Shown here: positions 62,765 to 64,000 of the stretch, in pieces
Layout of the letters: every line of letters begins with the position of its first letter
Position numbering within the stretch: position 1 is the first letter of the stretch
Origin: Polycladidibacter stylochi
GTDB taxonomy: Bacteria; Pseudomonadota; Alphaproteobacteria; Rhizobiales; Stappiaceae
DNA length: 64,000 nt
Assembly (NCBI RefSeq): GCF_001562055.1
Contig: NZ_LLWE01000041.1
Coordinates: 1 to 64,000 of the forward strand
Reading direction: 5' to 3'
Program-made: the position numbers and the translations under genes
Notes under the pieces: model-generated
The model's database searches: none
Told to the model about the DNA's origin: nothing
Seen by the model: only the letters and a program-made list of their open reading frames with translations

Positions 62765-63934
62765 TCACCCCACCTGATGCAGCCATTGGTAGGTGCCCAC
62801 ATCTTCGCGGCGGCGCAAGCGCTGGCTGCGGTTATCGAGTATGTATTGCGCTCCGTTAAAAGTTACCTGCAATATGGCATGGAACTCTTTGAGCTTCCGG
62901 TCATAAACCGCCACGACTTGCATTTTATCGCGATCAAAACCCAAATGCACCAGCAGCCAGTATTTTAAAATAGCATAATCCTCGCAATCGCCGCGTAGTG
63001 TTTGCAGTACTTCACGTGGCGCTGCCCAGTAATCCTCTATGCCCCAAACTTTCTGGTCGCTTTCATATAGTATCATCTGGTTGACCCGCTTGTTTATGGC
63101 AGCCAGTTGCCAACCTCTTGGCATTTCGCGCAGCTTATCCGTCAACTTACGGGCAGGGGCGGGCAGGGGCATAAGTTTGCCCGCTGTTGGTTGTTGCAGT
63201 GATACACGGGTGTACTCTAGAGTTTTGTATTGGCGGCGTTGTATTTCCTGCCAGCGTCTATCCAGTTCGGCCTTGGTCGAGCTGTGCTGTTGTTGCGTTG
63301 TGGCCATCTGGTTCAGCTGCAATCGCTGGCGTATGCTAAGCATCGGTTTTTGAAAAATACTGTGCTTGCGTTCGGGCGTTAAGGGCGGGTTTGGTGCCAG
63401 CGCGGTGCGCAGCTCGAGTGCCGGTTTGCTTTGGGGCAGGGGGGGCACACGAGCATCTGCCAGCTTCTGTTGCCACGCCGCTTTGCTGGCGGCGCGGCTA
63501 ATGGCAATCCTGCGCTCTTTGTGGGCTTTGCGGGCCTTGTAGGCCATGTGTGTTTTTGCTTCCAAGCGCACCCACGCAATGGCGGCTTTATAGCTTTGCA
63601 AATCTGCCCGTAAAATATGGCGGAGTGCTTGAAACTCAGTTTTGGCCGCCCGATAAAAATCTTCGATCAGATATGTAAACAGCAAATCATGGGGAGCACT
63701 ATTATAAGGCCCCCTTGCTTCATCGGGGTTTCGAGCTTGTGCCGTGTCATGACGCGCCTGCGCATGGCGCGTGGACCTGTTATTTTCTGTGTGCTTTAGC
63801 GCGCTGTGTTTTGGGGGCGTTAATATGCCTTGCGCATGTAATTCGGGCACAAAAGCGTGGACGCAGCTAGGCAAGAAAAAGGCTTGCACCCAGAGCAGGC
63901 CAATTGCAGCAAAAATGAGCCTTTTTGAACACAT
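62765..63934 (-). CDS. LapG-type transglutaminase-like cysteine protease (BTLCP)
   Basis: The C-terminal 160 residues are a bacterial transglutaminase-like cysteine proteinase: Cys in LRGDCEDYAILKYWLL, His in KEFHAILQV and Asp in YILDNRSQ. LapG enzymes sit in the periplasm and clip large adhesins from the cell surface when LapD releases them under low cyclic-di-GMP. A signal peptide follows the ATG at 63934 (MCSKRLIFAAIGLLWVQAFF). Unusually, about 200 residues rich in Ala, Arg, Lys and Gln separate the signal from the protease; typical LapG proteins lack such a region. No adhesin or LapD gene is in view. Confidence 0.8.
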   Translation of the reverse strand: MCSKRLIFAAIGLLWVQAFFLPSCVHAFVPELHAQGILTPPKHSALKHTENNRSTRHAQARHDTAQARNPDEARGPYNSAPHDLLFTYLIEDFYRAAKTEFQALRHILRADLQSYKAAIAWVRLEAKTHMAYKARKAHKERRIAISRAASKAAWQQKLADARVPPLPQSKPALELRTALAPNPPLTPERKHSIFQKPMLSIRQRLQLNQMATTQQQHSSTKAELDRRWQEIQRRQYKTLEYTRVSLQQPTAGKLMPLPAPARKLTDKLREMPRGWQLAAINKRVNQMILYESDQKVWGIEDYWAAPREVLQTLRGDCEDYAILKYWLLVHLGFDRDKMQVVAVYDRKLKEFHAILQVTFNGAQYILDNRSQRLRRREDVGTYQWLHQVG

Positions 63935-64000
63935 ATTGAACCGGTTTGCAGCCGGTTTGCACACTTTTACAACAAACGTATGTAATGGCGTTTGAAGCTT

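Noticed and set aside
55296-63934. LapBCE/LapG adhesin secretion system linking the ABC exporter and the LapG-like protease
   Set aside because: The exporter lacks a C39-like N-terminal domain, sits with a glycosyltransferase, and no adhesin, LapC or LapD gene is nearby.
1-64000. CRISPR arrays, rRNA genes, integron attC arrays
   Set aside because: No regularly spaced identical repeats, rRNA signatures or integrase were seen; the four-copy fossil repeat is too long and widely spaced for an array.

Overview
The window looks like accessory DNA of a low-to-moderate GC alphaproteobacterium, probably a plasmid, chromid or plasmid-derived island. The main evidence is a RepA/ParA-RepB/ParB partition pair of the repABC type (21.5-23.8 kb), which is largely an alphaproteobacterial family. 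TRAP transporters, FadR-, IclR- and LysR-type regulators and small catabolic operons agree with this. No rRNA, tRNA or CRISPR array was recognised. I cannot name the genus. The repC expected after repB is absent, and decayed insertion sequences and a four-copy fossil repeat mark several boundaries.

Layout, left half. 0-4.2 kb: a resolvase-like HTH protein, then a nonulosonic (sialic) acid operon of a NeuB-like synthase, a CMP-sugar synthetase fused to a HAD phosphatase, and a glycosyltransferase. 4.2-5.3 kb: no recognisable gene. 5.3-9.5 kb: a ROK sugar kinase lacking the family zinc motif, a NanR-like GntR regulator, a second GntR regulator and an IS6 fossil. 9.5-14.3 kb: a sugar-acid operon (enolase-superfamily dehydratase, TRAP transporter, FadR-type regulator) in which the dehydratase reading frame has an early stop codon. 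14.8-17.1 kb: a small membrane protein and a hipBA toxin-antitoxin pair. 17.5-21.1 kb: an aldo-keto reductase, carboxymuconolactone decarboxylase-like protein and MFS exporter with a divergent LysR regulator. 21.5-23.8 kb: repA-repB. 24.1-28.9 kb: alkaline phosphatase, then a probable metal-related ABC operon ending in a His-rich PCu(A)C-like protein.

Layout, right half. 29.1-34.9 kb: an operon of DapA-family lyase, BCCT transporter, two-subunit aconitase X and Fe-type alcohol dehydrogenase. Two convergent IclR regulators separate it from 36.8-44.7 kb, a polyamine-type ABC importer with amidase, aldehyde dehydrogenase and a second Fe-type dehydrogenase. 44.9-50.7 kb: a membrane-embedded AraC regulator, an IS3 fragment and a MacAB-like efflux operon with two permeases. 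51.1-54 kb: an orphan TRAP binding protein divergent from a GabD-like dehydrogenase. 54.2-60.3 kb: glycosyltransferase, ABC exporter, GH64-like protein, LysE exporter and AraC regulator. 60.5-62.8 kb: a mosaic of gene tips and small immunity-like genes between two 52-bp direct repeats. 62.8-63.9 kb: a LapG-type cysteine protease.

Together these genes mostly import and break down small organic acids, amides or amino-acid-like solutes, each operon with a dedicated regulator. Many gene junctions in the operons carry strong hairpins, which probably set different expression levels for neighbouring genes. The best candidates for undescribed biology are the aconitase X/BCCT/DapA operon, the zinc-motif-free kinase beside a NanR-like regulator, the nonulosonate locus without NeuC, and the repeat-flanked toxin/immunity-like mosaic.
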